Source of the DNA: Deltaproteobacteria bacterium | GTDB taxonomy: Bacteria > SAR324 > NAC60-12 | Reading direction: 5' to 3' | NCBI GenBank assembly: GCA_002683785.1 | Contig: NYUB01000030.1 | Span: 59,066-106,883 of the forward strand | DNA length: 47,818 bases | Part shown: positions 17,958-26,790 of the stretch, piece after piece | How the letters are laid out: each line of letters opens with the position of its first letter | How positions within the stretch are numbered: the first letter of the stretch is position 1 | Notes under the pieces: model-generated | What the model saw: the letters and a program-made list of their open reading frames with translations, nothing else | What the model was told of the DNA's origin: nothing | Databases searched by the model: none | Position numbers and translations under genes: made by a program

Positions 17958-19250
17958 ATGTCTGTTCATGAAATTAAAATTCCCAGTCCGGGAGAATCGA
18001 TCACGGAAGTTGAAATCGGAAATTGGCTCAAAAAGGATGGTGATTTGGTTCAGATCGATGAATCTCTATGTGAGATTGAGACTGACAAAGCAACCCTTCC
18101 TTTAGTGGCAGAAGTCGCTGGGAAACTGAAAATTTTCCTGGAACAGGGGGCGACCGCCAATGTTGGAGATGTTGCCTGCAGTATTGACCCTGATAAGGCG
18201 GGTTCCATCCCAGTAGAAGAGATTGGTACAACAACTTTAGGATCAGATCAACCAGGAGATCCAGTTGAAGAAAAAAAGTCTTCTTCCCAGGAGACTGTCT
18301 ACGCAAAAGGACACCCTTCTCCTGCGGCTCAGAAAATAATGAATCAAGAGGGAATGAAAGCAGGTCAGATTGAAGGTACAGGCCCTGGGGGTAGGATCCT
18401 AAAACAGGATGTTAGTGATGCGATGTCTGAGCCAACGAATGATGTGAAGCTCACTGAAAAGCCAGTTTCTAATCATGAAGTTCGTGTTGAGGTCAAAAAT
18501 TCGACACCCATTCCATCTTCATCCTCTCCTGTTTCTGTTCCTTCCGGACAGCGTGAAGTGAAGCGCCAGCGAATGTCCCGTTTGCGAAGAAAACTTTCGG
18601 AAAGGTTGGTCTCTGTTAAAAATGAAACAGCGATGCTTACGACCTTCAATGAAGTCGATATGCAGTCGATTTATGATCTAAGGTCAAAGTACAAGGATGG
18701 TTTTGAGAAAAAACATGATGTAAGGCTTGGTTTCATGGGTTTTTTCGTCAAAGCCTGTTCTGAGGCTCTCAGAGAGTTCCCTGCAGTCAATTCTCAGATC
18801 GATGGAGAAGAAATCGTTTCCTTCGAATATGTGGACATGGGGATCGCCGTTAGTGCCCCAAAAGGATTGATGGTTCCGGTGATCCGTAATGCTGAAACAC
18901 TCAGCATTGCTGAAATCGAGACGGAAATCCGCAGATTGGCAGCCAGGGCCAGGGAGAATCAATTGAGTCTTGCAGAAATGGAAGGCGGGACTTTCTCGAT
19001 TACCAATGGTGGGGTTTTTGGTTCCATGCTTTCCACACCAATCCTCAATCCTCCCCAGGCAGCTATTTTGGGAATGCACAATATTGTGGAAAGACCCATG
19101 GCGATAAATGGAGAAGTCAAAATCCGTCCGGTAATGTTTATAGCTCTGTCCTATGACCATCGACTGATTGATGGTCAACAGTCGGTCAGTTTTTTAGTCC
19201 GGCTTAAAGAACTGCTTGAAACACCTGCCCGGATGATTTTGGGAGTCTGA
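17958..19250 (+). CDS. sucB: 2-oxoglutarate dehydrogenase E2, dihydrolipoyl succinyltransferase
   Basis: This 430-aa protein has three modules. A lipoyl domain (residues 1-80) carries the modified Lys in EIETDKATL. An E3/E1-binding domain (about 115-155) shows [12 protein letters not shown] and [15 protein letters not shown]-terminal catalytic domain (about 200-430) includes [32 protein letters not shown] and the active-site [12 protein letters not shown] with catalytic His and Asp. Ser/Pro/Val-rich linkers separate the modules. It transfers succinyl groups to CoA as the core of the complex with sucA and lpd. Leu-Pro-Leu following ETDKAT is a slight variant of the more common ETDKV pattern. 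Confidence 0.96.
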   Translation: MSVHEIKIPSPGESITEVEIGNWLKKDGDLVQIDESLCEIETDKATLPLVAEVAGKLKIFLEQGATANVGDVACSIDPDKAGSIPVEEIGTTTLGSDQPGDPVEEKKSSSQETVYAKGHPSPAAQKIMNQEGMKAGQIEGTGPGGRILKQDVSDAMSEPTNDVKLTEKPVSNHEVRVEVKNSTPIPSSSSPVSVPSGQREVKRQRMSRLRRKLSERLVSVKNETAMLTTFNEVDMQSIYDLRSKYKDGFEKKHDVRLGFMGFFVKACSEALREFPAVNSQIDGEEIVSFEYVDMGIAVSAPKGLMVPVIRNAETLSIAEIETEIRRLAARARENQLSLAEMEGGTFSITNGGVFGSMLSTPILNPPQAAILGMHNIVERPMAINGEVKIRPVMFIALSYDHRLIDGQQSVSFLVRLKELLETPARMILGV

Positions 19251-19343
19251 AAAGTAGATGCGTTAAATGAACGGCCTGCTGTTGAATTTATAGAGGTGCT
19301 TAAATAATTTCTTTTTTCATAATTTTTATCCATCAAAGCGTTA

Positions 19344-20747
19344 ATGTCGAAATTTGATGCCACTGTAATCGGTTCTGGTCCGGGTGGCTATGTTGCCGCC
19401 ATTCGCTGCGCCCAGTTGGGGATGAAAACCGCGATTATTGAACGATATCCTACCCTGGGAGGTACATGTCTCAATGTTGGCTGCATTCCTTCCAAAGCTC
19501 TGCTGGATTCAAGTGAACACTACCACAATGCGTTGAAGCATTTTGGCAAACATGGGATTGAAACCGATGGACTTAGTCTAAACTGGCCGTCGATGCTTGC
19601 GAGAAAGGATGAAGTTGTTTCACAAACCTGTACAGGTGTGGAATACCTGATGAAAAAAAACGAGATTGAGGTTTTTCATGGAAACGGTGCATTTCTCTCC
19701 TCCCAATCAATTCAAATTACAAGGGATGACGGAACCCAAATTCAAATCGAGTCGGAAAAAGTCATCATTGCAACAGGTTCCAAACCTTCAAGCATCCCTG
19801 GTGTGGAAATAGATAAGCAACGAATCATCACTTCTACGGAAGCTCTTAAATTGAAGGAAGTTCCCAAAAGCTTGCTGGTCATTGGAGGAGGAATTATTGG
19901 CCTGGAGCTCGGCTCGGTCTATTCACGTTTGGGCTCTGAAGTACAAGTGGTTGAATATCTGGACTGCCTGATACCATCAATGGATGGGAGCCTGAGTAAA
20001 GAAATGTTAAGAACTCTAAAAAAACAAGGAATAAAGTTTTTTCTCAGCCATGCCGTTCAGGAAGTCAAATCTTCTCAAAACAAGGTGTTGATCAGCGCAC
20101 TGAATAAAAAAGAGGAGAAGGTTGAATTTGAAGCGGATTATTGTTTGGTTGCAGTCGGAAGGCACCCTTATACCGAGGGACTCAATCTGGAGGCGGCAGG
20201 TTTAAAAGTCGATGAAAGAGGTCGGGTCCCAGTCGATGAAAATCTCCAAACAACGGTTCAAGGCATATATGCCATCGGAGATGTGGTCAAAGGAGCAATG
20301 CTGGCTCATAAAGCAGAAGAAGAAGGCGTCTTTGTTGCTGAAACAATGGCCGGTGAAAAGCCTCACATGAACTATCGAAATATTCCGAGTGTACTTTATA
20401 CTTGGCCTGAAGCTGCTGGCGTGGGCTATACCGAAGAGGAACTGATATCTGAAGAGAGGGATTATAAATCCGGGAGCTTCCCTTTCAGGGCGTTGGGGCG
20501 AGCCCGAGCCGCGATGGAAACTGATGGTTTGGTGAAGATCCTCGCCGACCCGGTCACGGATGAAATTTTGGGCATCCACATGATGGGGGCGAGGGTTGCC
20601 GATTTAATTGCAGAAGCCGTGGTGGCCCTGGAATTCCGTGCCAGTACAGAAGATCTTGCCCGCATCTCCCATGCTCACCCGACCTTTGCTGAAGCAGTCA
20701 AAGAAGCGGCCCTGGATGCTACGGCAAAACGCCCACTGCATCTTTGA
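19344..20747 (+). CDS. lpd: Dihydrolipoyl dehydrogenase (E3)
   Basis: This 467-aa flavoprotein disulfide reductase has the FAD motif VIGSGPGGYVAAIRCAQLG, the redox disulfide GGTCLNVGCIPSKALL, the NAD motif VIGGGIIGLELGSVYSRLG, the second FAD motif GIYAIGDVVKGAMLAHKAEEEG and the C-terminal His-Glu pair in SHAHPTFAEAVKEAAL. It reoxidises dihydrolipoamide with NAD+, and it lies 93 nt behind sucB as the third gene of the 2-oxoglutarate dehydrogenase cluster. It may also serve pyruvate dehydrogenase or glycine cleavage if no other copy exists. Confidence 0.96.
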   Translation: MSKFDATVIGSGPGGYVAAIRCAQLGMKTAIIERYPTLGGTCLNVGCIPSKALLDSSEHYHNALKHFGKHGIETDGLSLNWPSMLARKDEVVSQTCTGVEYLMKKNEIEVFHGNGAFLSSQSIQITRDDGTQIQIESEKVIIATGSKPSSIPGVEIDKQRIITSTEALKLKEVPKSLLVIGGGIIGLELGSVYSRLGSEVQVVEYLDCLIPSMDGSLSKEMLRTLKKQGIKFFLSHAVQEVKSSQNKVLISALNKKEEKVEFEADYCLVAVGRHPYTEGLNLEAAGLKVDERGRVPVDENLQTTVQGIYAIGDVVKGAMLAHKAEEEGVFVAETMAGEKPHMNYRNIPSVLYTWPEAAGVGYTEEELISEERDYKSGSFPFRALGRARAAMETDGLVKILADPVTDEILGIHMMGARVADLIAEAVVALEFRASTEDLARISHAHPTFAEAVKEAALDATAKRPLHL

Positions 20748-20798
20748 ACCAAAGCAACTGATAATATTTTTTTTAAAGAAACTCTCCTTTGGTCTGCT

Positions 20799-21176
20799 AT
20801 GATGCAGTCCATCACTTTCCGTTATAAAATAGCTGGGACCCTGAGTGTTTTTATCCTCCTAGTCTTACTTTGGAAAATTCCCGAATCCCTTCAGGATGAG
20901 TCACCTTGGACAGACAAAGTGATCCATGTGTTTATTTTCATGGTCATAGGAGCGAGCTACCTGAATGCAGGCACCAACAGCTTCAAGAATTTCAAAAATT
21001 CCAGGTTTGGAAAATCCCTGTTGGCTGCGGTTTTCTTTTCAATACTGACTGAAGCATTACAACTTCTTGTGCCCTGGCGTCATGGTGAGTTCTTGGACTT
21101 GGCAGCAAACATCCTGGGTGTTTGTTTTTCCGGCATCCTGGCAAAAATAATGTTTCATAACTTATGCGTTGACTGA
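20799..21176 (+). CDS. VanZ-like membrane protein
   Basis: This 125-aa protein has several hydrophobic segments: GTLSVFILLVLLWKIP, VIHVFIFMVIGASYL, SLLAAVFFSILTEALQLLV and LAANILGVCFSGILAKIMF. The conserved polar pattern WTDKVIHVFIFM, then LTEALQLLVPWRHGEFLDLAANILGV, is the VanZ-like signature, in which a Glu/Gln pair and an Asp line the fold. VanZ proteins confer slight teicoplanin resistance in enterococci; in other bacteria the role is unknown. The start may be the first or second of two adjacent ATGs. It follows lpd by about 50 nt. Confidence 0.75.
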   Translation: MMQSITFRYKIAGTLSVFILLVLLWKIPESLQDESPWTDKVIHVFIFMVIGASYLNAGTNSFKNFKNSRFGKSLLAAVFFSILTEALQLLVPWRHGEFLDLAANILGVCFSGILAKIMFHNLCVD

Positions 21177-21383
21177 TCTTCGCTGTTGGTTTTAGGTTCC
21201 CTCTCTAATCATTGAGCAGAATATTTTACCTTTTTTTGAAATAGGATTGTTCCATCATTGAGTCTGGATTAGGGTTATAATGTTTCATCCAATGAACGTC
21301 CACTTAAGATTCGTATACTCTCAATAAATGCTTTTTCATGAACTACCTCGCATTCTGTGGGACCCTTTTAGATTCATGATATA

Positions 21384-22493
21384 ATGTCTGCTCATGACCA
21401 GATTCTGATTGTTGACGATCAGGAAAACAACCGACTGGTAGTCGAAGACCATCTTCGCAAGCTTCGTTGCAACATCCATGGAGCTTCTTCAGGAGAGGAA
21501 GCACTGGAAATGCTCTCTGCTATAGAACCTGATTGTATACTGATGGATATCATGATGCCCGGAATGGATGGTGTGGAGACTACTCGTAAGATCAAGTCCC
21601 AAAAAGACTTCGAAGAGGTGCCTGTTCTAATGATTACCGCTCGGGACGAAACTTCTGCCCTCCAGGATGCATTTGATGCAGGTGCTGTAGATTACCTTGT
21701 CAAACCGGTTGATCAGACGGCGTTGCTTGCGAGGGTCCGTTCCGCACTTAGAACCCGTCATGCATTTCAGCAGGTTAGAGACCTCAATCGTGACCTGTTG
21801 GCTCAAAAACAGGAATTGAGCAATTTCACCCACATGGTCAGTCACGATCTCAAATCTCCAGTGGTTGGAGCTGCCAGTTTGTTTAATTTTTTTCTTTACC
21901 GTCTTCGTGATGATTATCCTGGAATTCTGGAGGATGAGGGGATGAATGAAATGCTTCAGAGGATTCCTGATACTTTTACCAAACTGCTTTCTTTCATCAA
22001 TACCATGCTTGACTATGCTGAGGCAGGACGTGTTATCGGAAAGCAGGAAATGGTTTCCATGGACAAAGTCCTTCGTGCGGTAGTGCAAAATTTTGAATAT
22101 GCAGAGAAAGAAGGCATGGTTTATTTTGAGTGGGAAGGAGATTTTCCGGAAGTCTGGTGTGATCCCGTAAGAATGGTCCAAGTTTGGCAAAATCTGATTT
22201 CTAATGCGATTAAGTATCGTGGAGAGAAAAACCCTGTCCAAATAAATCTTGGAGGAAGTCTGGTGGAAAACCGGTGGAAATTTTGGGTGGAAGATAATGG
22301 TCCAGGAATTCCTGAAGATGAACATGAAAACATCTTCCAGCCTTTCGTCAGGGTGGATCATGATACGGAAGGAAGCGGAATTGGACTGGCAACAACGGAA
22401 CGTATTTTAAAGGCTCATGGGGGGCAAATCCAAGTGGAGCAGAAAATGACTGAAGGTGCACGTTTTGTCTTTGAACTTCCCAAGCCGAATTGA
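21384..22493 (+). CDS. Response regulator-histidine kinase fusion
   Basis: This 369-aa cytosolic protein has a receiver domain at the N terminus (residues 5-120; phospho-acceptor Asp in DCILMDIMMPGMDG, Lys in DYLVKPVD). A HisKA helix follows (phospho-acceptor His in FTHMVSHDLKSPVVG, about residue 155), then a HATPase domain with WQNLISNAIKYRG (N box), EDNGPGIPEDEHENIFQPF (G1/F) and GSGIGLATTERI (G2). No membrane segment is present, so input must come through phosphorylation of the receiver by another kinase or through partner proteins. No separate output regulator is nearby. It overlaps the next gene's possible TTG start and sits 5 nt before its ATG, so the two are translationally linked. Confidence 0.9.
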   Translation: MSAHDQILIVDDQENNRLVVEDHLRKLRCNIHGASSGEEALEMLSAIEPDCILMDIMMPGMDGVETTRKIKSQKDFEEVPVLMITARDETSALQDAFDAGAVDYLVKPVDQTALLARVRSALRTRHAFQQVRDLNRDLLAQKQELSNFTHMVSHDLKSPVVGAASLFNFFLYRLRDDYPGILEDEGMNEMLQRIPDTFTKLLSFINTMLDYAEAGRVIGKQEMVSMDKVLRAVVQNFEYAEKEGMVYFEWEGDFPEVWCDPVRMVQVWQNLISNAIKYRGEKNPVQINLGGSLVENRWKFWVEDNGPGIPEDEHENIFQPFVRVDHDTEGSGIGLATTERILKAHGGQIQVEQKMTEGARFVFELPKPN

Positions 22494-22498
22494 ATCCC

Positions 22499-24328
22499 AT
22501 GTCAATGGCTAAGTCCTTCTCCCCAGTCCGGTGGTATCATGGCAAATATTCGGAGGGCTATGATTTACGTCCGGTACGAAGTGCCAGAATAGCCGGCAGA
22601 ACATTAAAATTCTTGGCTTTGGCGATCAGGGTGCCTTTGCTGAAAGGCTTAATCGGGCGAGTGATTCTTTGGCAGTTGGGAGTTTTCAGGTTCCGCAGAC
22701 ACAGTCCCTCAGGGGAAGCGGTCATGCATCCGGTTCATCCGAACCAGCGTCAACTCACGAAAAAAGAGTCGAGGATTTCACTTCAACATTTTTTCCAATC
22801 GGCAAAGGATAAACATTCACCACGAACCAAACTTGCTCTGCAAAAAAAAGAACAAGGAAAAAAGAGTAAATCCCAGAAATCCAGTGAGATGGAGAAGGTG
22901 GAGGGGGTTTTTGATTTCCACAATGCCTATCTTCAGGGGTTCACCACCCCATTGCAGGTCGCTCAAAGGTTTTTGGATGTAATCCGCAGTATGGAGGAAA
23001 GCGCGGTGCCTTTAAAACCAATGATGATGTGGGATGCCAAGGATATCCTCCATCAGGCGGAACTCTCGACGAAACGGTTTGAACAAGGGAAACCGTTTGG
23101 GATTCTGGATGGGGTTCCTGTTGCCATTAAAGATGAATTGGACCTCTTGCCCTATAAAACCATGGCTGGGACCCGTTTTTACTCACAATCCGCACCGCAC
23201 CAGGATGCAACGGCGGCAGCAAGGCTCCGTCGGGCTGGGGCCTTGATGGTAGGGAAAAGCAGTATGCATGAACTGGGGATGGGAGTGACAGGAATGAATA
23301 CGACCTGTGGGACTGCCAGAAATCCACACCATTTGGATCATTATCCAGGTGGTTCAAGCAGTGGTTCGGCGGTCGCAGTTGCTTCAGGGATATGTCCGCT
23401 TGCATTAGGTTTGGATGGTGGAGGATCGATCCGGACCCCCGCCAGTCTTTCAGGAGTAGTTGGCCTAAAGACGACATGGGGCAGGGTCAGCCGTTCTGGA
23501 ACAACTCCTCTTTCGTGGAGTGTTTCAACGGTAGGACCTTTAGGTGCTACTGTTGAGGACACCGCGGTAGGGTATGCAATGATAGCAGGTCCGGATGAAA
23601 ATGATGCATGGTCCATGAATCAGCCAGAAGTGCATCTTAAGGGGGTTTTCGATTCGAACCTGGAAGGGATTCGGTTGGGATGGTTTCCGGACTGGCTGCA
23701 TCATTCCAAGCCTGAGGTCGCCAATGCGGTCAAAAAAACATTTGATTACCTTAAAGAAGCAGGTGCGACCATTCATGAAATCAGTATCCCAGGTTTGGAT
23801 GCAGCACATTTGTCCCTGTTGATATCTATTGTGAGTGAAATGCGTTCTTCGCTCCACGTCTTTTCAGAGAGATGGAACTCTCCCTTATGTTTGGAAAATT
23901 TCATTAATCTCAGGGTTGCCAAATTGCTCCGAGCCGAGGATTACCTTAGGGCTCAGCGGATTCGTGCGGAAGCTATGAAAAATTTTAGTCAGGTTTTTCA
24001 GAATGTGGATGCTTTGATCACTCCTTCTACTGCCTGCACTGCCCCTGAGATTGCTGTAGACGGTCAGAATGCTGGAGAATCAGACATGGCCAAGACAAAT
24101 GAGCTAATGCGTTTTATAACCCCTGCCAACCTTACAGGGTTACCTGCGATTTCAATGCCGGTAGGATATGATGGTCGTGGACTGCCAATTGGACTTCAGT
24201 TCATGGGTGATGCATGGCAGGAAGCTTTATTATTGAGGTTGGCGTATGTACTGGAACAATCCATAGAACGAAAAATGCCTATGCTTCATTACTCTCTTCT
24301 TCAGGAACAACGTCCTCATGACGCATGA
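22499..24328 (+). CDS. Amidase-signature family hydrolase with N-terminal extension
   Basis: This roughly 609-aa protein has an extra 140 residues before the amidase domain. The extension holds a basic, hydrophobic helix (GRTLKFLALAIRVPLLKGLI) and a Lys/Ser-rich linker. The catalytic triad is visible: Lys in GVPVAIKDELD, cis-Ser in GGSIRTPASLSGVVGLK, and nucleophile Ser in PGGSSSGSAVAVASG preceding it. The layout resembles fatty-acid amide hydrolases, which also carry an N-terminal membrane-associating segment, but the substrate cannot be assigned. It begins 5 nt after the response-regulator/kinase stop, so expression is probably coupled. ATG at 22499 or 22505 is preferred to the overlapping TTG. 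Confidence 0.85.
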   Translation: MSMAKSFSPVRWYHGKYSEGYDLRPVRSARIAGRTLKFLALAIRVPLLKGLIGRVILWQLGVFRFRRHSPSGEAVMHPVHPNQRQLTKKESRISLQHFFQSAKDKHSPRTKLALQKKEQGKKSKSQKSSEMEKVEGVFDFHNAYLQGFTTPLQVAQRFLDVIRSMEESAVPLKPMMMWDAKDILHQAELSTKRFEQGKPFGILDGVPVAIKDELDLLPYKTMAGTRFYSQSAPHQDATAAARLRRAGALMVGKSSMHELGMGVTGMNTTCGTARNPHHLDHYPGGSSSGSAVAVASGICPLALGLDGGGSIRTPASLSGVVGLKTTWGRVSRSGTTPLSWSVSTVGPLGATVEDTAVGYAMIAGPDENDAWSMNQPEVHLKGVFDSNLEGIRLGWFPDWLHHSKPEVANAVKKTFDYLKEAGATIHEISIPGLDAAHLSLLISIVSEMRSSLHVFSERWNSPLCLENFINLRVAKLLRAEDYLRAQRIRAEAMKNFSQVFQNVDALITPSTACTAPEIAVDGQNAGESDMAKTNELMRFITPANLTGLPAISMPVGYDGRGLPIGLQFMGDAWQEALLLRLAYVLEQSIERKMPMLHYSLLQEQRPHDA

Positions 24329-24393
24329 TCCAACTCCAAAAGTCTTGATGCGTCCATCATGGCTCATTTATAATTGGCAATATTTGTTTCATG

Positions 24394-24431
24394 TCACTTA
24401 TCAGTTGATTCATTTTTCAATGACTAAGTGA
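24394..24431. repeat. Inverted repeat between the amidase and the tRNA gene
   Basis: TCACTTA and TAAGTGA form a 7-bp outer stem and TTGA/TCAA a 4-bp inner stem, separated by a 4x4 internal loop. It lies 14 nt before the tRNA and 66 nt after the amidase. No T-run follows, so a terminator role is doubtful. Confidence 0.3.
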
Positions 24432-24444
24432 ATTAAGGAAAAAA

Positions 24445-24521
24445 GGGCCAGTAGCTCAGTTGGTTAGAGCAGTCGACTCATAATCGATCGGTCGCAGGTT
24501 CAAGTCCTGCCTGGCCCACCA
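24445..24521 (+). tRNA. tRNA with CAT anticodon, probably tRNA-Ile2 (lysidine type)
   Basis: The 77-nt cloverleaf is complete: acceptor GGGCCAG/CTGGCCC, D stem GCTC/GAGC, anticodon stem GTCGA/TCGAT with loop CTCATAA, T stem GCAGG/CCTGC with loop TTCAAGT, discriminator A and encoded CCA. The anticodon is CAT. The arm GACTCATAATCG and the following GGTCGC closely resemble E. coli ileX rather than elongator metT, favouring the isoleucine tRNA whose C34 is changed to lysidine. Elongator tRNA-Met remains possible. A small ORF starts 17 nt downstream. Confidence 0.93.
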
Positions 24522-24537
24522 TAGATTTGAAATCAAA

Positions 24538-24765
24538 ATGAATGATAGATCAGAAAAAGAAAAAGAACTTGAAGAAAAGATCAAGGAACTGGAATTCCGA
24601 ATTGAAATGGATGAGAGTTTATACAACGAATTAGCCAATCATCACAAAGTCAATCGAACTTTGATCAATAACTACAGGGAAACTCTCAAAGAGTTGAAAC
24701 TTCAAAATCTAGGTGATGAAATTTCTTCTAGAATTGATGAATTAAGTAAAGAGAAAGCAGATTAA
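24538..24765 (+). CDS. Small coiled-coil protein
   Basis: This 75-aa, highly charged product is helical throughout, with heptad-like Leu/Ile spacing (EKELEEKIKELEFRIEM, then NNYRETLKELKLQNLGDEI). No family or localisation signal is recognised. The gene begins 17 nt after the tRNA, so it may be read through from the tRNA promoter. No strong ribosome-binding site is seen (AATCAAAATG). The minus-strand ORF across the tRNA is a shadow and encodes the tRNA artefact WWARQDLNLRP. Confidence 0.6.
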   Translation: MNDRSEKEKELEEKIKELEFRIEMDESLYNELANHHKVNRTLINNYRETLKELKLQNLGDEISSRIDELSKEKAD

Positions 24766-24849
24766 AATCTATGCGCTTAATCATGAATTATTCATAGAAT
24801 AGCCTTTTTGCCATAATAATTAATTAGTATTGAAAATGACTTTTGCTTT

Positions 24850-25167
24850 ATGAGTTATGTGGTTCATGTTACCGCTGTTGTGGAGGGGGACATCGAAAAA
24901 ATAGAGGGACTGATCAATCAGTATCGTTACAAGTGCCTTGAACACCAACCTGGAATGCAGCAATTTTTCGTCTGCAGGCATCTTGAACAGAAAAATGTCT
25001 TTCTCTATACCCAGATTTTTAAAGATCAGGATGCCCATCATTCACATCTTGAGGGAGAAGATCCTAAATGGTTCTTTCAGCAAATGGAAGAGAACGAATT
25101 CAGTTTCCAGGGGCAATGGGTAGCAGGTACAGAAATAGAATCTTCAGTGGGTCAGATACTCAATTAA
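24850..25167 (+). CDS. ABM-fold (YgiN-like) monooxygenase-type protein, copy 1
   Basis: This 105-aa protein fits the small ferredoxin-like antibiotic-biosynthesis-monooxygenase/YgiN family in size and pattern: a first strand SYVVHVTAVVE, a helix ending CLEHQPGMQQFFVC, then FLYTQIFKDQDAHHSHLEGE, where a conserved aromatic/acid and His-rich helix line the pocket. Members are dimeric oxygenases or quinol-modifying enzymes without a metal cofactor. The next gene is a diverged tandem copy sharing MSYVV at the start and ILN at the end, which points to local duplication. The substrate is unknown. Confidence 0.7.
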   Translation: MSYVVHVTAVVEGDIEKIEGLINQYRYKCLEHQPGMQQFFVCRHLEQKNVFLYTQIFKDQDAHHSHLEGEDPKWFFQQMEENEFSFQGQWVAGTEIESSVGQILN

Positions 25168-25212
25168 TATATTCCTCACTCCTTTCTTATTTTCAAGTAA
25201 AGATCCCCCAGC

Positions 25213-25530
25213 ATGAGTTATGTCGTTGCGATAAGGATTCAACTTGAAGGAGATCCTAATATTTTCAGGGAAATGGTGATGCAATATCGGGAAAATTGTC
25301 TTTCGCATGAAAGAGGAATGGAACAATTTCTGATCTGTTCTGTGACTGATGATGATAATGGATTTTTGCTGTTGGAAGTTTTTGAGGATCAGGAGGCTCA
25401 TCAATTTCATTCAGAAGGTGAAGACTTGAAAAATCTTATTCAATCAATGCAGGAGAAAAACATGCGGATGGAAGTGATGATGATGGGAGGAGAGGAAATC
25501 GAACCGGAGGATAAACCTATTCTCAACTAA
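25213..25530 (+). CDS. ABM-fold (YgiN-like) monooxygenase-type protein, copy 2
   Basis: This is a paralogue of the preceding gene with identical length (105 aa) and aligned landmarks: MSYVV, EGD, QYR--CL-H--GM-QF-C, VFEDQEAHQFHSEGED and the terminal ILN. Identity is about one third, so the duplication is old or the copies have diverged in substrate or formed a heterodimer. It lies 45 nt downstream on the same strand. The C-terminal strand is Met-rich (NMRMEVMMMGGEE), unlike copy 1. Confidence 0.7.
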   Translation: MSYVVAIRIQLEGDPNIFREMVMQYRENCLSHERGMEQFLICSVTDDDNGFLLLEVFEDQEAHQFHSEGEDLKNLIQSMQEKNMRMEVMMMGGEEIEPEDKPILN

Positions 25531-25573
25531 TATTTTAAGTCAGTATTTCTTTTTTCACGGATTATTTTTCATT

Positions 25574-25846
25574 CTATATCATCACCAGGACGACTCCGGT
25601 TACAGCCAGGACAGAAAGTTCAAAACCAAAAAAAGAGAAAAATACTGAAAATACCAGCAAATCATCAGAAGTCTGTTGAGGAGTTGCCACTGATGCTGTG
25701 ACCGGTTTTTCAATATTGACAATTTTTTCAACTACCACTTTTTCCACCACGGGGTCTGGTTTTTGAGCTTTGTCTACGGTTTGTAGCACTTGATCTGCCA
25801 CAGATAATTCATTGATAAGATGATCCAGTTCAAAAGTTTTTGACAT
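25574..25846 (-). CDS. Small C-tail-anchored membrane protein
   Basis: This 90-aa product has a helical acidic N terminus (FELDHLINELSVADQVL), a low-complexity Pro/Val/Lys middle (DPVVEKVVVEKIVNIEKP) and one C-terminal hydrophobic helix, LLVFSVFFSFFGFELSVLAVTG. The topology suggests a cytosolic domain tethered to the membrane by its tail. No family is recognised. It lies 70 nt downstream of the TerB-like gene on the same strand. Confidence 0.55.
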   Translation of the reverse strand: MSKTFELDHLINELSVADQVLQTVDKAQKPDPVVEKVVVEKIVNIEKPVTASVATPQQTSDDLLVFSVFFSFFGFELSVLAVTGVVLVMI

Positions 25847-25916
25847 GGTTTTTACAGTCTTTCAATTCTCAAACAAGTTGGCAAAAATTTTATCATTCAT
25901 GAATGCTTCATGGGAT

Positions 25917-26282
25917 TCAGAAAACTGATTGAGCATGTCGGAATTGCTCTTCTGAAATGTGAAGATCTTTAATCACCTTTCTGAAGAAATGATCCTCCTC
26001 TTCCAAAAAAAGATCATCGGAAAGTAGCATTTCAAAAAGATATACAATTATCTTCAAGCGTTCGTCCTGGGGGTGTTGATTGATTTCGGTAATGCATGCC
26101 TGGTAAATTAGATCTGTTTGATGATTTTTGTGATGATTTTGAAGCCCTTCGATATCAAGTGGGATCTTTTCATGGTTGGAAACTTTTTGAATGTATTCAC
26201 GTTCAGAATCTGCTATTTCATTGTCCACTGAAGCTCCAAGCCAGAGCAGGTGAATCAGTGCATGATGAGCATCGAATTCCAT
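25917..26282 (-). CDS. TerB-like helical protein
   Basis: This 121-aa all-helical protein resembles the TerB/DjlA N-terminal fold: an initial helix HALIHLLWLGASVDNEIADSE with the acidic turn that often binds metal in the family, then a second repeat-like unit with LFEMLLSDDLFLEEEDHFFRKV. The internal symmetry of two (hydrophobic helix)-(D-x-E-rich turn) units is typical. TerB proteins are linked to tellurite resistance and envelope stress, but no other ter genes are present, so the role is open. Confidence 0.6.
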   Translation of the reverse strand: MEFDAHHALIHLLWLGASVDNEIADSEREYIQKVSNHEKIPLDIEGLQNHHKNHQTDLIYQACITEINQHPQDERLKIIVYLFEMLLSDDLFLEEEDHFFRKVIKDLHISEEQFRHAQSVF

Positions 26283-26491
26283 GAATGGACGGCTACCGAA
26301 TTGATATCAATTATCAAGCGCGGCATGCGCTTAATTTTTTAAACAGGTGAAGGTTTAATTTTCTCTTTTTCAGCAGAACGGTTCCAGTTTATTTTTCTTA
26401 CTGTTTTTTCCCAAAATAAACTGAATTGATAGTATATGGTTCCCAAACCATGGAAAAAAACAATACTAATTCTGGTTGGATTCTTTTCCAT

Positions 26492-26641
26492 CTATAAAGT
26501 CCAAAAACTAAAGGCATAATACGAAGCAGCACTGATCATCGATAAAGAGACAATAATGGCTAAATATTTCCACATGCTATGAGGATGATCTCCCCTAGCA
26601 TTTTGGGTTCCTCTTATTGGTTTGGCAAAATCCTGAATCAT
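26492..26641 (-). CDS. 49-aa single-span membrane protein (not in ORF track)
   Basis: On the minus strand an ATG at 26641 opens a 49-aa frame beginning MIQDFAKPIRGTQNARGDHP and ending SFWTL. Residues about 24-47 form one clear membrane helix (MWKYLAIIVSLSMISAASYY) after a polar, basic N terminus. No strong ribosome-binding site is visible. It occupies an otherwise empty 508-nt gap; I see no further gene or clear RNA in the rest of that gap (26283-26491, 26642-26790). No family is recognised. Confidence 0.5.
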   Translation of the reverse strand: MIQDFAKPIRGTQNARGDHPHSMWKYLAIIVSLSMISAASYYAFSFWTL

Positions 26642-26790
26642 GTATCTAAAAATAACTTTGTCACTGCTCAGACGTTTGTAACGATCTTTAATTATACAGC
26701 TTCAACTTTGATGCCAAAGAACGATTATTTACTAGAGTTGGGAGTGTAAAAAACAGGACAAAGATTGCTGATTCCAGAGATAGAAGGAAT

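Noticed and set aside
24456-24638. Minus-strand 60-aa ORF across the tRNA
   Set aside because: It contains the WWARQDLNLRP string typical of spurious ORFs translated from antisense tRNA genes.
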